Positions 46,675 through 54,434 of a DNA stretch of 64,000 nt are shown here, in pieces (position 1 is the first letter of the stretch; each line of letters starts with the position of its first letter). The DNA comes from Stieleria mannarensis. Lineage in GTDB: Bacteria; Planctomycetota; Planctomycetia; Pirellulales; Pirellulaceae. Both the position numbers and the translations under genes were made by a program. The notes beneath the pieces were generated by a model. That model was not told the origin of the DNA, ran no database searches, and was given only the letters and a program-made list of their open reading frames with translations. The stretch covers positions 62,001-126,000 of the forward strand of contig NZ_JACEHH010000024.1 in the NCBI RefSeq assembly GCF_014154935.1, in the 5' to 3' direction.

Positions 46675-47307
46675 ATGACGATCGCTTCTCATCTCGAAGA
46701 TGCTGAACAGCGTGTGACGCTTGGCAACGTTTCGTGGCAGACATACGTGGACCTGTGCGAGAGTGCGGACAATCCGCGTGGCCGGCTGACGTACGATCAA
46801 GGAGAACTGGAAATCATGTCACCTTCTTACTTGCACGAAAACGTTGGCCGTCTGATCGGACGCATGATCGAAATGTTCACGTTTCATCACCAGATCGAAA
46901 TTCACAGTGCGAAATCAACAACCTTCAAACGCGAACGTAAACAAAGAGGGTTTGAGGCAGATGAGAGTTACTATATTTCTCACGCGTCAGCCATACACGG
47001 GATCAGCCACGTCGACCTGGAAGTTCATCCGCCACCGGATCTCGTGATCGAAGTAGACATCAGCCGCAGTTCGAGTCTGAAGATGCGCGTCTTCGCTGGA
47101 CTCGGAGTCGGAGAAGTCTGGTGTTTCGATGGAGAAAAGGTCATTGTGTATCGACTCAGCGGAGACGCCTACGAAGTCTGTGGAACGAGCACGGAACTGC
47201 CCCGTTTTCCGCTCACTTTGATGAATACTCTGCTAACGCAACGCAGCGAACTGAGTGAACATGAAATGATTTCCCGTTTTGTGAAGTCAATGGATAGTGA
47301 GAGATGA
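46675..47307 (+). CDS. Uma2-family (DUF820) PD-(D/E)XK protein
   Basis: 210 residues. The restriction-endonuclease-like core is seen in YDQGELEIMSPSYLHENVGR, GFEADESYYI and PPDLVIEVDISRSS (Asp, Glu-x-Asp), followed by GVGEVWCFDGEKVIVY. Uma2 proteins are widespread in multiple copies in planctomycetes and cyanobacteria; their substrate is not established. It is 129 bp after the receptor kinase and lies within the direct-repeat-flanked block. Confidence 0.85.
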   Translation: MTIASHLEDAEQRVTLGNVSWQTYVDLCESADNPRGRLTYDQGELEIMSPSYLHENVGRLIGRMIEMFTFHHQIEIHSAKSTTFKRERKQRGFEADESYYISHASAIHGISHVDLEVHPPPDLVIEVDISRSSSLKMRVFAGLGVGEVWCFDGEKVIVYRLSGDAYEVCGTSTELPRFPLTLMNTLLTQRSELSEHEMISRFVKSMDSER

Positions 47308-47384
47308 AATTTGCGGCGAAGCCGCCTTCAGAGCGTTCAGGATACATCTTTCGCATCGCCTTCGTGGGGCGCATCGGTTTCAGC

Positions 47385-47470
47385 ACAATCCCCATGCCGC
47401 CCTGGCCGATCACACTTTCAATCTCATAGCGACCGAGTCGACCCAGCAACTCGGCGTGGCGGAGCGGCCT
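47385..47470 (-). pseudogene. Fragment of a Ser/Thr kinase Gly-loop
   Basis: The minus strand reads LLGRLGRYEIESVIGQGGMG then IVLK, a typical start of a Hanks kinase domain, but the sequence then leaves the family (PMRPTKAMRKMYPE) and no catalytic Lys, HRD or DFG follows. It sits between Uma2 and mgtE, just inside the right direct repeat, and looks like the relic of another kinase gene. Confidence 0.6.
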
Positions 47471-47500
47471 GAGCATCGTGTTGCGAACGCCCTTCGCGTT

Positions 47501-47527
47501 GGGTAAGCATCCTGCTTGCCATGCGGT
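47501..47527. repeat. 27-bp direct repeat, right copy (family F)
   Basis: Same orientation as 41782-41808, one mismatch. The pair flanks the sigma factor, receptor kinase, Uma2 gene and kinase fragment. Confidence 0.8.
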
Positions 47528-47572
47528 ATTTTCTTGGGGGGGGAACCGCAAGCCGGAGGCTTACGCGACAGT

Positions 47573-49000
47573 TCAGGCCACCAGGCGCGAGAGCAGCAGT
47601 GTGGCTAGGCCCAGGACAAAGAAAAAACCGCACATGTCTGTCACCGTGGTTAGCAACGGACCACTCGCGACAGCGGGGTCAAACCCGAATCGCTTGAGCA
47701 CCAGCGGGACCACACCGCCGATCGAAACGGCGACCAGCGTGTTGGCGAACAAGGCAACGCCGACGACCAGTCCCAAGTAGCCATTGCCGTCAAAAATCAC
47801 CGCGCAAATCGCGACCAGCAGTCCCAGCACCGCGCCGTTGATCAATCCCACCGAGACCTCTTTCCACCAGACACGGAAGACTTCCGCGGGCCGCACCAGC
47901 CCGAGTGAAAGTTCACGCATGCTGACCGCGACCGCCTGGTTGCCGCTACAGCCGCTCATGTCGCTGATGATCGGCAGGAACACAGCCAACGCGATCACCG
48001 CTTGCAGGGTTTCTTGAAAGTAAGCGATCACCGCGGCGGCACCGATGTTTAGCAAGATGTTGATACTCAACCAACTCAACCGACGGCGGGCACGTAACCA
48101 CAGCGGCATCGAACGCAGTTCTTCGCCACCGACGATCCCCTGGCTTTTCAGGTAGTCGCTTTCGGCCGCACGTGTTTCTTCGTAATTGACCGCTTCGCGG
48201 TGCAGGATTCCCAGCAACCGCCCACCGCCGTCGACCACTGGGACGCCCAGGAAGTGATGGGCATCGAACAATTCGATCAGGTCATCCAGCGGCGTCGTGT
48301 CGAGCACCGAGATCGGATCGGTGATCATCAGCTCGGACAATTTGGACCCGCGGCGGACGAACAGCAGGTTTTGCATCGGCAGCACGCCGACCAGCGCGCC
48401 GTCGTGGTCGCACACGTAGGCGTAACGGACATCAAAATCGCTGTAGATGTCGGCGTTCTTGTTCAGCTCTGCGATCACATCGGCGACCGTCATGTCGGGA
48501 GTGAAGCGGAGCATTTCCAGGACCATCATCCCGCCGGCGACGTCATCCTCGTAGGACGCCAGCTGGCGGGCGGCGTCGGCTTCAACGACCGGCAGCACGT
48601 TTAAAATGGCCGCCGCCTGCTGGTCACTCAAATCGCCCAGCACGTCGGCCTGTTCGTCGCTGGGCAACTCCTGGACGATCGCCGCTGCGGTGTCCGGTTC
48701 CAGCGACGCGATCGCATCGGCCGCCTGGACTTCCGGCAATGCCGCGATCAAATCTGCGGCGTCTTCCGCGTCGAGTTTCTCCAGGACCTGGACGCGGTGG
48801 GTTTCGTCCAACCGGCTCAGGGCGAGTGCCTGATCGGTCGTCGTCAGCTCCGACAGAAACTCTTCCAGACTCTCCGGATCGCCCTGTTCGGCCAGACGCG
48901 TCAGTTCTTCCCAGGGGCGATCGGAAACAAGCGTCTCGCCGTCTTGCGAATCGAATTCGCCGTGCGCATCGATGGTGTCCGGTTCGTTGGGTGTCTTCAC
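47573..49000 (-). CDS. mgtE: Magnesium transporter MgtE
   Basis: 475 residues from the GTG at 49000, which has AAGG eight bases upstream; a TTG at 49021 is also in frame. The N-terminal MgtE_N superhelical domain (ALPEVQAADAIASLEPDTAA, LPSDEQADVLGDLS) is followed by two CBS domains (about 165-290). Five membrane helices follow, with the family signature PIISDMSGCSGNQAVAVSM. The acidic N-terminus and CBS pair normally sense cytosolic Mg2+ and close the channel. It lies downstream of corA on the same strand, separated by 228 bp containing family A and E repeats. Confidence 0.93.
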   Translation of the reverse strand: MKTPNEPDTIDAHGEFDSQDGETLVSDRPWEELTRLAEQGDPESLEEFLSELTTTDQALALSRLDETHRVQVLEKLDAEDAADLIAALPEVQAADAIASLEPDTAAAIVQELPSDEQADVLGDLSDQQAAAILNVLPVVEADAARQLASYEDDVAGGMMVLEMLRFTPDMTVADVIAELNKNADIYSDFDVRYAYVCDHDGALVGVLPMQNLLFVRRGSKLSELMITDPISVLDTTPLDDLIELFDAHHFLGVPVVDGGGRLLGILHREAVNYEETRAAESDYLKSQGIVGGEELRSMPLWLRARRRLSWLSINILLNIGAAAVIAYFQETLQAVIALAVFLPIISDMSGCSGNQAVAVSMRELSLGLVRPAEVFRVWWKEVSVGLINGAVLGLLVAICAVIFDGNGYLGLVVGVALFANTLVAVSIGGVVPLVLKRFGFDPAVASGPLLTTVTDMCGFFFVLGLATLLLSRLVA

Positions 49001-49109
49001 GGTTCCAGCCTTTCTAGTCAATCGGTCGAGGGGGCTGTCAGTCTGACGCGGATTCGTGTGCTGGCAAGTCGCGTTGTGCCGGGGGGAGGAAGAAGATCAG
49101 GGGCTCGAC

Positions 49110-49132
49110 AGTGGGATAGGCTTCCAGCCTGT
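49110..49132. repeat. Dispersed short repeat, family E, copy 3
   Basis: GTGGGATAGGCTTCCAGCCT block, nearly identical to 14902-14924 and related in reverse to 33872-33894. Confidence 0.55.
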
Positions 49133-49190
49133 CAAAATCTTCACCTCGTCCCGAGACTGGGGATAAGCCGGTCGCCTAAACGACCGTGAC

Positions 49191-49211
49191 AGCCCGGAAG
49201 GGCCATCGTAC
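49191..49211. repeat. Dispersed repeat, family A, partial copy
   Basis: AGCCCGGAAGGGCCATCGTA, matching the CCCGGAAGG end of the copies at 8940-8995 and 62981-63035. Confidence 0.5.
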
Positions 49212-49228
49212 ATCGAGGTGATTCCACA

Positions 49229-50311
49229 TCAGCCCCGGCCGATCCAGCCTTTTCTCCAGAAGAAGAACAGCATGCCGACGCAGGTGAGGGTCATCACCAG
49301 CCACAGCATCGGGTAGGAATAGCGATAATGCAGTTCCGGCATGTGTTCGAAGTTCATGCCGTAGATGCCGGCCATGAACGTCAACGGAATGAACAAGCTG
49401 GCCATGATGGTCAGCACCTTCATCACGTCGTTGGTTCGGTTGGCGACCGACGACAGATAGGTGTTCATCAATCCCGTCGCCATCTCGCGATACATTTCGG
49501 CGACCTCCGACGTCTGGATACAGTGGTCATGGGTGTCTCTCAGGTACAGACGCACGTCTTCGCCGATCAGCGCATAATCCCCTCGGACGAGCGAGTTGAC
49601 CGCCTCGCGTTGCGGCCAGACGGCGCGGCGGAGATTGATCAGCTGGTTTTTCAGGGTGTTCAGCTCGGCCAAAACCGCCGGCGAGGGGTTACGAATCACT
49701 TCGTCCTCCATCGCCTCCAAATCGTCGCCGACCCCTTCGAGTACCGGATAGTACCCGTCCACGATCGTGTCGGCGATCGCGTAGGCCAGGTAATCGGCCC
49801 CACGCCCGCGAATGATCCCCTTGCCGCTCTTGATCCGTTTCCGCACCGGGTCCAGGATGTCTCCGTAGCGTTCTTGAAACGTGATCACGTAGTTGTCCGC
49901 CAGCACGATGCTGACTTGTTCCATGTCGACGCGATAGCGTGACTGTTCCTCGGGGTCTTTCAGACGCACCATTCGAACGACGATCAACAGTTGGTCGTCA
50001 TACAGTTCCGTCTTGGGTCGTTGGGGGACGTTGACGACATCTTCCAACAGCAACGGGTGCAGCGAAAAGATCGATCCGATCTTGTTCATCACGGACCGAT
50101 CGCCGAAGCCTTGCACGTCGATCCATCCGACCGTCTCAGGTTTTAGAAACTCGGGCAATCGATCCAGGTCTTCGATCAGCTGGTCGTCAACGCCCTGGGG
50201 ATTGTAGAAAATGCCTCGGACCACCGGCCGCGGCGATTGCTTGGAAATCACCAGGGTGCCGGGACGGGCGCCGACGCGGGTGTATCGTTTCTTGAAGATG
50301 CCGGGACTCAT
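49229..50311 (-). CDS. corA: CorA-type magnesium/cobalt transporter
   Basis: 360 residues from the ATG at 50311, with AGGAAGGGG upstream. A long cytoplasmic domain (GWIDVQGFGD, HPLLLEDVVN, ADNYVITFQE) leads into a helix with DTHDHCIQTSEVAEMYREM. Two C-terminal membrane helices carry the selectivity motif GIYGMNFEHMPE and end in a basic tail. Last gene of the operon that begins at 54103: its start lies 53 bp after the stop of the GluR0-like gene. Two unrelated Mg2+ transporters are thus adjacent. Confidence 0.94.
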   Translation of the reverse strand: MSPGIFKKRYTRVGARPGTLVISKQSPRPVVRGIFYNPQGVDDQLIEDLDRLPEFLKPETVGWIDVQGFGDRSVMNKIGSIFSLHPLLLEDVVNVPQRPKTELYDDQLLIVVRMVRLKDPEEQSRYRVDMEQVSIVLADNYVITFQERYGDILDPVRKRIKSGKGIIRGRGADYLAYAIADTIVDGYYPVLEGVGDDLEAMEDEVIRNPSPAVLAELNTLKNQLINLRRAVWPQREAVNSLVRGDYALIGEDVRLYLRDTHDHCIQTSEVAEMYREMATGLMNTYLSSVANRTNDVMKVLTIMASLFIPLTFMAGIYGMNFEHMPELHYRYSYPMLWLVMTLTCVGMLFFFWRKGWIGRG

Positions 50312-50364
50312 GAACCCCTTCCTGGTATTGAATGTCGATGACCACGAACCAGACCATCGTCGCA

Positions 50365-51495
50365 CTACTGGTCGCTACCCAGGTAGCCTTGCACGGTGTC
50401 TTCCCAGTCGGTCAAGGATGTCTGGTGGAGTAGACTGCGATTGATCGGTTCACGCAATGGACTGTCGCTGGGAAGGGCAAAGGCGTAACTTTGACGCTCG
50501 AACGTGACCGGCAGCACGAACAGATTGCTCGCCTCGGCTTGGAAGACCAGGTGTCGAAGGATCGGCGCGTCGTAGACCACCGCGTCGATGCGTCCTTGGT
50601 CCAGATTCTCGAGTGCCGCTTCGACGCTCTGGTAGGACCGGAAACGGATGTGATGGGAACGCAAGTAGTCCGCCGAGGTGGACCCCGCGACCGTGGCGAC
50701 TTTGACACGCGGCAGGTCGGCCGGCCCGGCGACCCGCGAACGCAGTTGGTCGACCGTCAACACCGACGTGACCGCCGCGGTGAAGCTGGCGATGATGAAC
50801 AGACCGGCGAACATCCAAATCAATCCGATCAGCCGGCCCGGCAACGTCCGGGGAACCTTGTCACCGTAGCCCACCGTGGTCAGCGTCACCGCCGCCCACC
50901 ACAACCCCGCACCGATCCCCCGCACGACGCCGTACTGGAAGTCGCCGCCGCGGTGTTTGCGTTCGAAAAAATAAACCGCGATCGCGCTGATCAGCATCGC
51001 CAGCAGCAATCCCGCCAGAATCCGCAGGAAGGTGGGCGAAAGCACCGCCTGCAGGATCCCCGGCCACGCCGGTCTCCGCTGCGTGCGGCCGAGTGCGATT
51101 CCCAGTCCGGAGGTGAAGAACGCGTGGGTGAAATCCATCCGTTTCTCACGTTCGGCATTGACGGTGATGGCCGCCACCGCGATGTCCACCCGGCCGGATT
51201 CCACCGCGTCGAGCATCTCGTCCAGCGAGAGCGACTGGTAGCGAAGTTGAATCTGATGCCCCGATTCCACTTCCAAGTCCGTTTTGATCTTTTCAATCAG
51301 GTCGATGCTGATGCCCTGCCAACGACCGTCGGCCTGTTCCATGGCAAACGGCGGGACGCTGCGACTGGCCACCGTCAGCGTATCGGGGATTTCGATCGTC
51401 GCCGGCGGATCGGCCGGCTGGGAACGCGCCACCGGCATCGAGATCTGACACCCCAACATGACCGCGAGCAGCGCCGCGATTGGTCGGCCGATCAT
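50365..51495 (-). CDS. GluR0-like ligand-gated potassium channel
   Basis: 376 residues. A signal peptide (about 1-25) precedes lobe 1 of a periplasmic amino-acid-binding domain (VDIAVAAITVNAEREKRMDF, with the ligand-binding Arg in AEREK). A first membrane helix follows (LLLAMLISAIAVYFFERKH), then a pore loop with a canonical potassium filter (WWAAVTLTTVGYGD), a second helix, and lobe 2 (STSADYLRS, DAVVYDAPIL). This is the prokaryotic ionotropic glutamate receptor layout. Its ATG overlaps the stop of the next upstream gene, a paralogue with a different pore. Confidence 0.88.
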   Translation of the reverse strand: MIGRPIAALLAVMLGCQISMPVARSQPADPPATIEIPDTLTVASRSVPPFAMEQADGRWQGISIDLIEKIKTDLEVESGHQIQLRYQSLSLDEMLDAVESGRVDIAVAAITVNAEREKRMDFTHAFFTSGLGIALGRTQRRPAWPGILQAVLSPTFLRILAGLLLAMLISAIAVYFFERKHRGGDFQYGVVRGIGAGLWWAAVTLTTVGYGDKVPRTLPGRLIGLIWMFAGLFIIASFTAAVTSVLTVDQLRSRVAGPADLPRVKVATVAGSTSADYLRSHHIRFRSYQSVEAALENLDQGRIDAVVYDAPILRHLVFQAEASNLFVLPVTFERQSYAFALPSDSPLREPINRSLLHQTSLTDWEDTVQGYLGSDQ

Positions 51496-52874
51496 TGCGT
51501 CTCTCCCAAGTACCGGTACAACAGGTCGCTCCAGGCATCCGTCGCACGGTATCGCAACAATTCCTCGTTCAGCGGCCGTCTCAACTCGCTGTCGGGTTTC
51601 AACGCGATCGCGTATTCTTGCGAGTTGAACGAAACCGGCAGCACTTCAATGCGATCGTTGAACTCCAACAACGCCAGGTAGTTCATCAGCGCGCGGTCAT
51701 ACACCACGGCGTCGGCTTTGCCGTCATCGACCGCCCGCAAGGCTTCCTCCGGCGTGGCATACACCCGAAACGCGATCCGCCGACTGCGCAAGTAATCGGC
51801 GCTGGTGCTGCCCGAGACCGTGACGACGGTGACGTGTCGCAGGTCACTCGGGTGTGCGATGCCGATGTCCAATTGCCGAACCGTCAACGCCGACGCGACG
51901 ACTCCGGTGATCAGACTGATCACCGCGATGCTGGCCAGCATCGCGATCGTCGCCAACACTCGGCCCCAAATGCTGACCGGCGCGATGCCCTTGTGCCCCA
52001 ACAGCACGATGATCGACCACCACATGCCCGTCGAAACGCCTTTTCGCCGTCCCTGGCCGAACAGCGTTTCGTTGCGATCGCGTTCAAACGTCCAAAACAG
52101 CCAACCGCAAAACGCGACCACGCAAGCCATGATGATGACGAACAGGATCAAGCGAAAACTGAAAACTTCACGGATCGACGCCAACACACTGGCCCGATGG
52201 TGCCGCGAAACGGCGATCCCCAAGCCCGTCGCGTAGTGTGGATGACAGAACTCCATCTGCCGGTGGCGCTCGGCCGTCACGCTGATCGCCGCCACCCCGG
52301 CGTCCAGGTCGCCACGTTGCAAACCTTTCAAAATTTGCTCCAGCGACAACTCGCGGAATTCGTATTGCAGATCCAGTTCACTGCAAAGGTTCTTCCACAG
52401 CTCGATACTGATCCCGCTCCACGTCCCGTCGTCGTTCTTGATCGCAAACGGCGGACTGTGCTTGGTGCCGACGATGATCGGTGGTGCCGCTGTGTCTTGT
52501 GTGGCGTCCGGTTCGGCGTCCGGTTCGGCGAGCACTTGCAGCAGGCTGAGAAACGAACCTCCTGAAAAGAATGCGAGCACTTCGTTCTTGACGCCATACA
52601 TTCGGGCTCCCCTCTCCCCCGGCTCTGCGGGGGAGAAGGGCTGGGGATGAGGGGGCCGGCGGTCTGACCTGGACACCGCAGTGGGTCCGAAAGTGGTTGG
52701 CCCACGACTCGCAGTCGCCCTCCCCTCGCTACGCTCGACCCTCCCGTACACGGGAGGGTGATTCTTGTCTTCGATGCTTGCACCAAGGGTCGGTTCAGCC
52801 GCACCGAGGGCGTTGCAACCAAGCCCGCACAGGAGCAACAGTGGAATCAAACCCAAACGTTGGAGTTTCAACAT
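51492..52874 (-). CDS. GluR0-like channel paralogue with altered pore and repeat-derived linker
   Basis: 460 residues from the ATG at 52874, which overlaps the PP2C stop by one base (TGATG). Signal peptide: LQRLGLIPLLLLCGLGC. Residues about 38-95 are encoded by two different intergenic repeat families in frame (NHPPVYGRVERSEGRAT and HPQPFSPAEPGERGAR). The binding lobes are normal (GVAAISVTAERHRQMEF; STSADYLRS; DAVVYDRALM). The membrane helices are present, but the pore loop reads WWSIIVLLGHKGIAPVS, with no TVGYGD. It ends overlapping the potassium-filter paralogue, so a mixed channel is possible. Confidence 0.82.
   Translation of the reverse strand: MLKLQRLGLIPLLLLCGLGCNALGAAEPTLGASIEDKNHPPVYGRVERSEGRATASRGPTTFGPTAVSRSDRRPPHPQPFSPAEPGERGARMYGVKNEVLAFFSGGSFLSLLQVLAEPDAEPDATQDTAAPPIIVGTKHSPPFAIKNDDGTWSGISIELWKNLCSELDLQYEFRELSLEQILKGLQRGDLDAGVAAISVTAERHRQMEFCHPHYATGLGIAVSRHHRASVLASIREVFSFRLILFVIIMACVVAFCGWLFWTFERDRNETLFGQGRRKGVSTGMWWSIIVLLGHKGIAPVSIWGRVLATIAMLASIAVISLITGVVASALTVRQLDIGIAHPSDLRHVTVVTVSGSTSADYLRSRRIAFRVYATPEEALRAVDDGKADAVVYDRALMNYLALLEFNDRIEVLPVSFNSQEYAIALKPDSELRRPLNEELLRYRATDAWSDLLYRYLGETQ
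52606..52656. repeat. Hairpin repeat (family C) within coding sequence
   Basis: CTCCCCTCTCCCCCGGCTCT...GCGGGGGAGAAGGGCTGGGG block. It codes on the minus strand for PHPQPFSPAEPGERGAR in the channel paralogue. The CTCTCCC/GGGAGA hairpin type also appears at 32097-32148. Confidence 0.65.
52717..52762. repeat. Hairpin repeat (family B) within coding sequence
   Basis: CCCTCCCCTCGCTACGCTCG followed by ACCCTCCCGTACACGGGAGG. The same unit is intergenic at 31994-32040 and twice inside 21306-21473. Here it codes for HPPVYGRVERSEGRAT on the minus strand. Confidence 0.75.
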
Positions 52875-54103
52875 CACAGTGGCCCCGTGTCATCCAGGTT
52901 GATCGGACGGGTTTGCAGCTCGCCGATTCGGCGTGCGAGCCGCCGGGCGAGGTTTCGCAGCACCACGTTGCCCAGCCGAGGCAGGCGGCGGGTCAGCTTG
53001 CCAAATTCCCGTCGACCGACCAGCAACACGCGAGACGGTTCGATGGCGACCAGCGATGCGGTGGATCCAATTTCCGTCAACAGCGACGCTTCGCCGAAAC
53101 AGTCGCCGGGGGCAAGCTCGCCTTCGATCACATCCTCGTCGATCACACGAAAGCGACCGTCCAGCACGATGTACATGCCCGGCAGGCCGGATTCCATCGC
53201 AACCAATTCCTTGCCGGCCGCACACTGAATGATCTTGGTGATCGCAACCAGATGCATCAACCGACGGACGGACAGTTTTTCGCACAAGAAGATACGTTTC
53301 AGGCAATCGATCTTCTTTTGAACGTCCGCGGCCGGATGGTCTGTCGCGTCGCCCTGGACTTCGACGACGATCGCGGTGATGTTGTCGGCCCCGCCGGATT
53401 GCTTGGCAAAATCGACCAGCGTATCGGGTTGTTGGATGATGTCCGGTTTAGACATCATCTTGGCGACACAGGAACTGCTGCCGAAATAGTTGCTCAGTCC
53501 GTCGGAGCACAGCAGCAGCCGATCGCCGGGGATCAGATCGAACAGCAGCGTGTCGACGTCCACGTATTCGTGAGGACCGATGCTGCGGGTCAGTACGTGG
53601 CGGTACCGGCTGTCGTTGGCTTCGTCCCGCGTCAGGTCGCCGGAAAGAAACAGTTCGTTGGCCAACGTGTGGTCGCTGCTCAGTTGGTGGACTTCGGCTT
53701 GACGCAACAGGTACAGCCGCGAATCGCCCACGTGGGCCATGACGCCCTTGTTTTCGACCACGACCAACAGGGTCAGTGTGGTACCCATCCCGGCAAAATC
53801 GGGCGTCGATCGGGCGAGCTGATTGAGTCCCTGGCTGGCTTGCTGGACGGCCTCCTCGACCACCTTCAGCACTCGGAACACCCCATCGGGCGACTCGCCG
53901 GCCGATTGGATCAGGTCGCGGTTCTTGGCCAGATGCTCCGATGCGAATTCGATCGCCCGCTCGGCGGCGACTTCACCGGCGGCGTGTCCTCCCATCCCGT
54001 CACAGACGACGTACAGCCCCAAACTCTCGTCGATCAGATACTGATCCTCGTTCCCATCGCGTTTCAGTCCCTTGTCACTGATTGCGGTTGCGACGATCAC
54101 CAT
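52874..54103 (-). CDS. PP2C phosphatase fused to a cyclic-nucleotide-binding-like domain
   Basis: 409 residues from the ATG at 54103. Residues 1-240 are PP2C: RDGNEDQYLI, VVCDGMGGHAAGE, AHVGDSRLYLLR, LLCSDGLSNYF, GGADNITAIVVEV. Residues about 270-380 follow the cNMP-binding fold (GMYIVLDGRFRVIDED, PGDCFGEASLLTEIGSTASL), but the phosphate-contacting Arg of the cassette appears to be Ser, so ligand binding is doubtful. First gene of an operon with two GluR0-like channels and corA; it overlaps the next gene. Confidence 0.88.
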   Translation of the reverse strand: MVIVATAISDKGLKRDGNEDQYLIDESLGLYVVCDGMGGHAAGEVAAERAIEFASEHLAKNRDLIQSAGESPDGVFRVLKVVEEAVQQASQGLNQLARSTPDFAGMGTTLTLLVVVENKGVMAHVGDSRLYLLRQAEVHQLSSDHTLANELFLSGDLTRDEANDSRYRHVLTRSIGPHEYVDVDTLLFDLIPGDRLLLCSDGLSNYFGSSSCVAKMMSKPDIIQQPDTLVDFAKQSGGADNITAIVVEVQGDATDHPAADVQKKIDCLKRIFLCEKLSVRRLMHLVAITKIIQCAAGKELVAMESGLPGMYIVLDGRFRVIDEDVIEGELAPGDCFGEASLLTEIGSTASLVAIEPSRVLLVGRREFGKLTRRLPRLGNVVLRNLARRLARRIGELQTRPINLDDTGPL

Positions 54104-54285
54104 CGGAACAGACTCGAAGCCGAAAACGGAGTGGAGGAGCCCTTCCACTATAGCGGGTCGGAAAACCCCGAGACAGCACGGGGCGATGGCCCGGGACGAA
54201 ACAGCAATCAAGGATTCAACAATGGCAACAGTGCACCAGTCGACTACCGCGACTCATTTCGCGTCGTTGACGATGCCTTCGAAAC

Positions 54286-54355
54286 GTCGCCGTGTTCTCC
54301 GAACTCGGCGAGCGCAAAAAGTCGCCGTGTTCTCCGAACTCGGCGAGCGCGAAAC
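54286..54355. repeat. Two tandem copies of a 35-bp repeat
   Basis: GTCGCCGTGTTCTCCGAACT... begins at 54286 and again at 54321. The first 30 bases of each copy are identical. It lies between the mscS-like gene and the PP2C-cNMP gene. Confidence 0.8.
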
Positions 54356-54434
54356 AGCAAACCCTTGTCCCGCGCCGACCTCGGAGAGGACGGCGACTGT
54401 CGATCCCAAGTGAAAACCAAGCTGCCGCGACACT

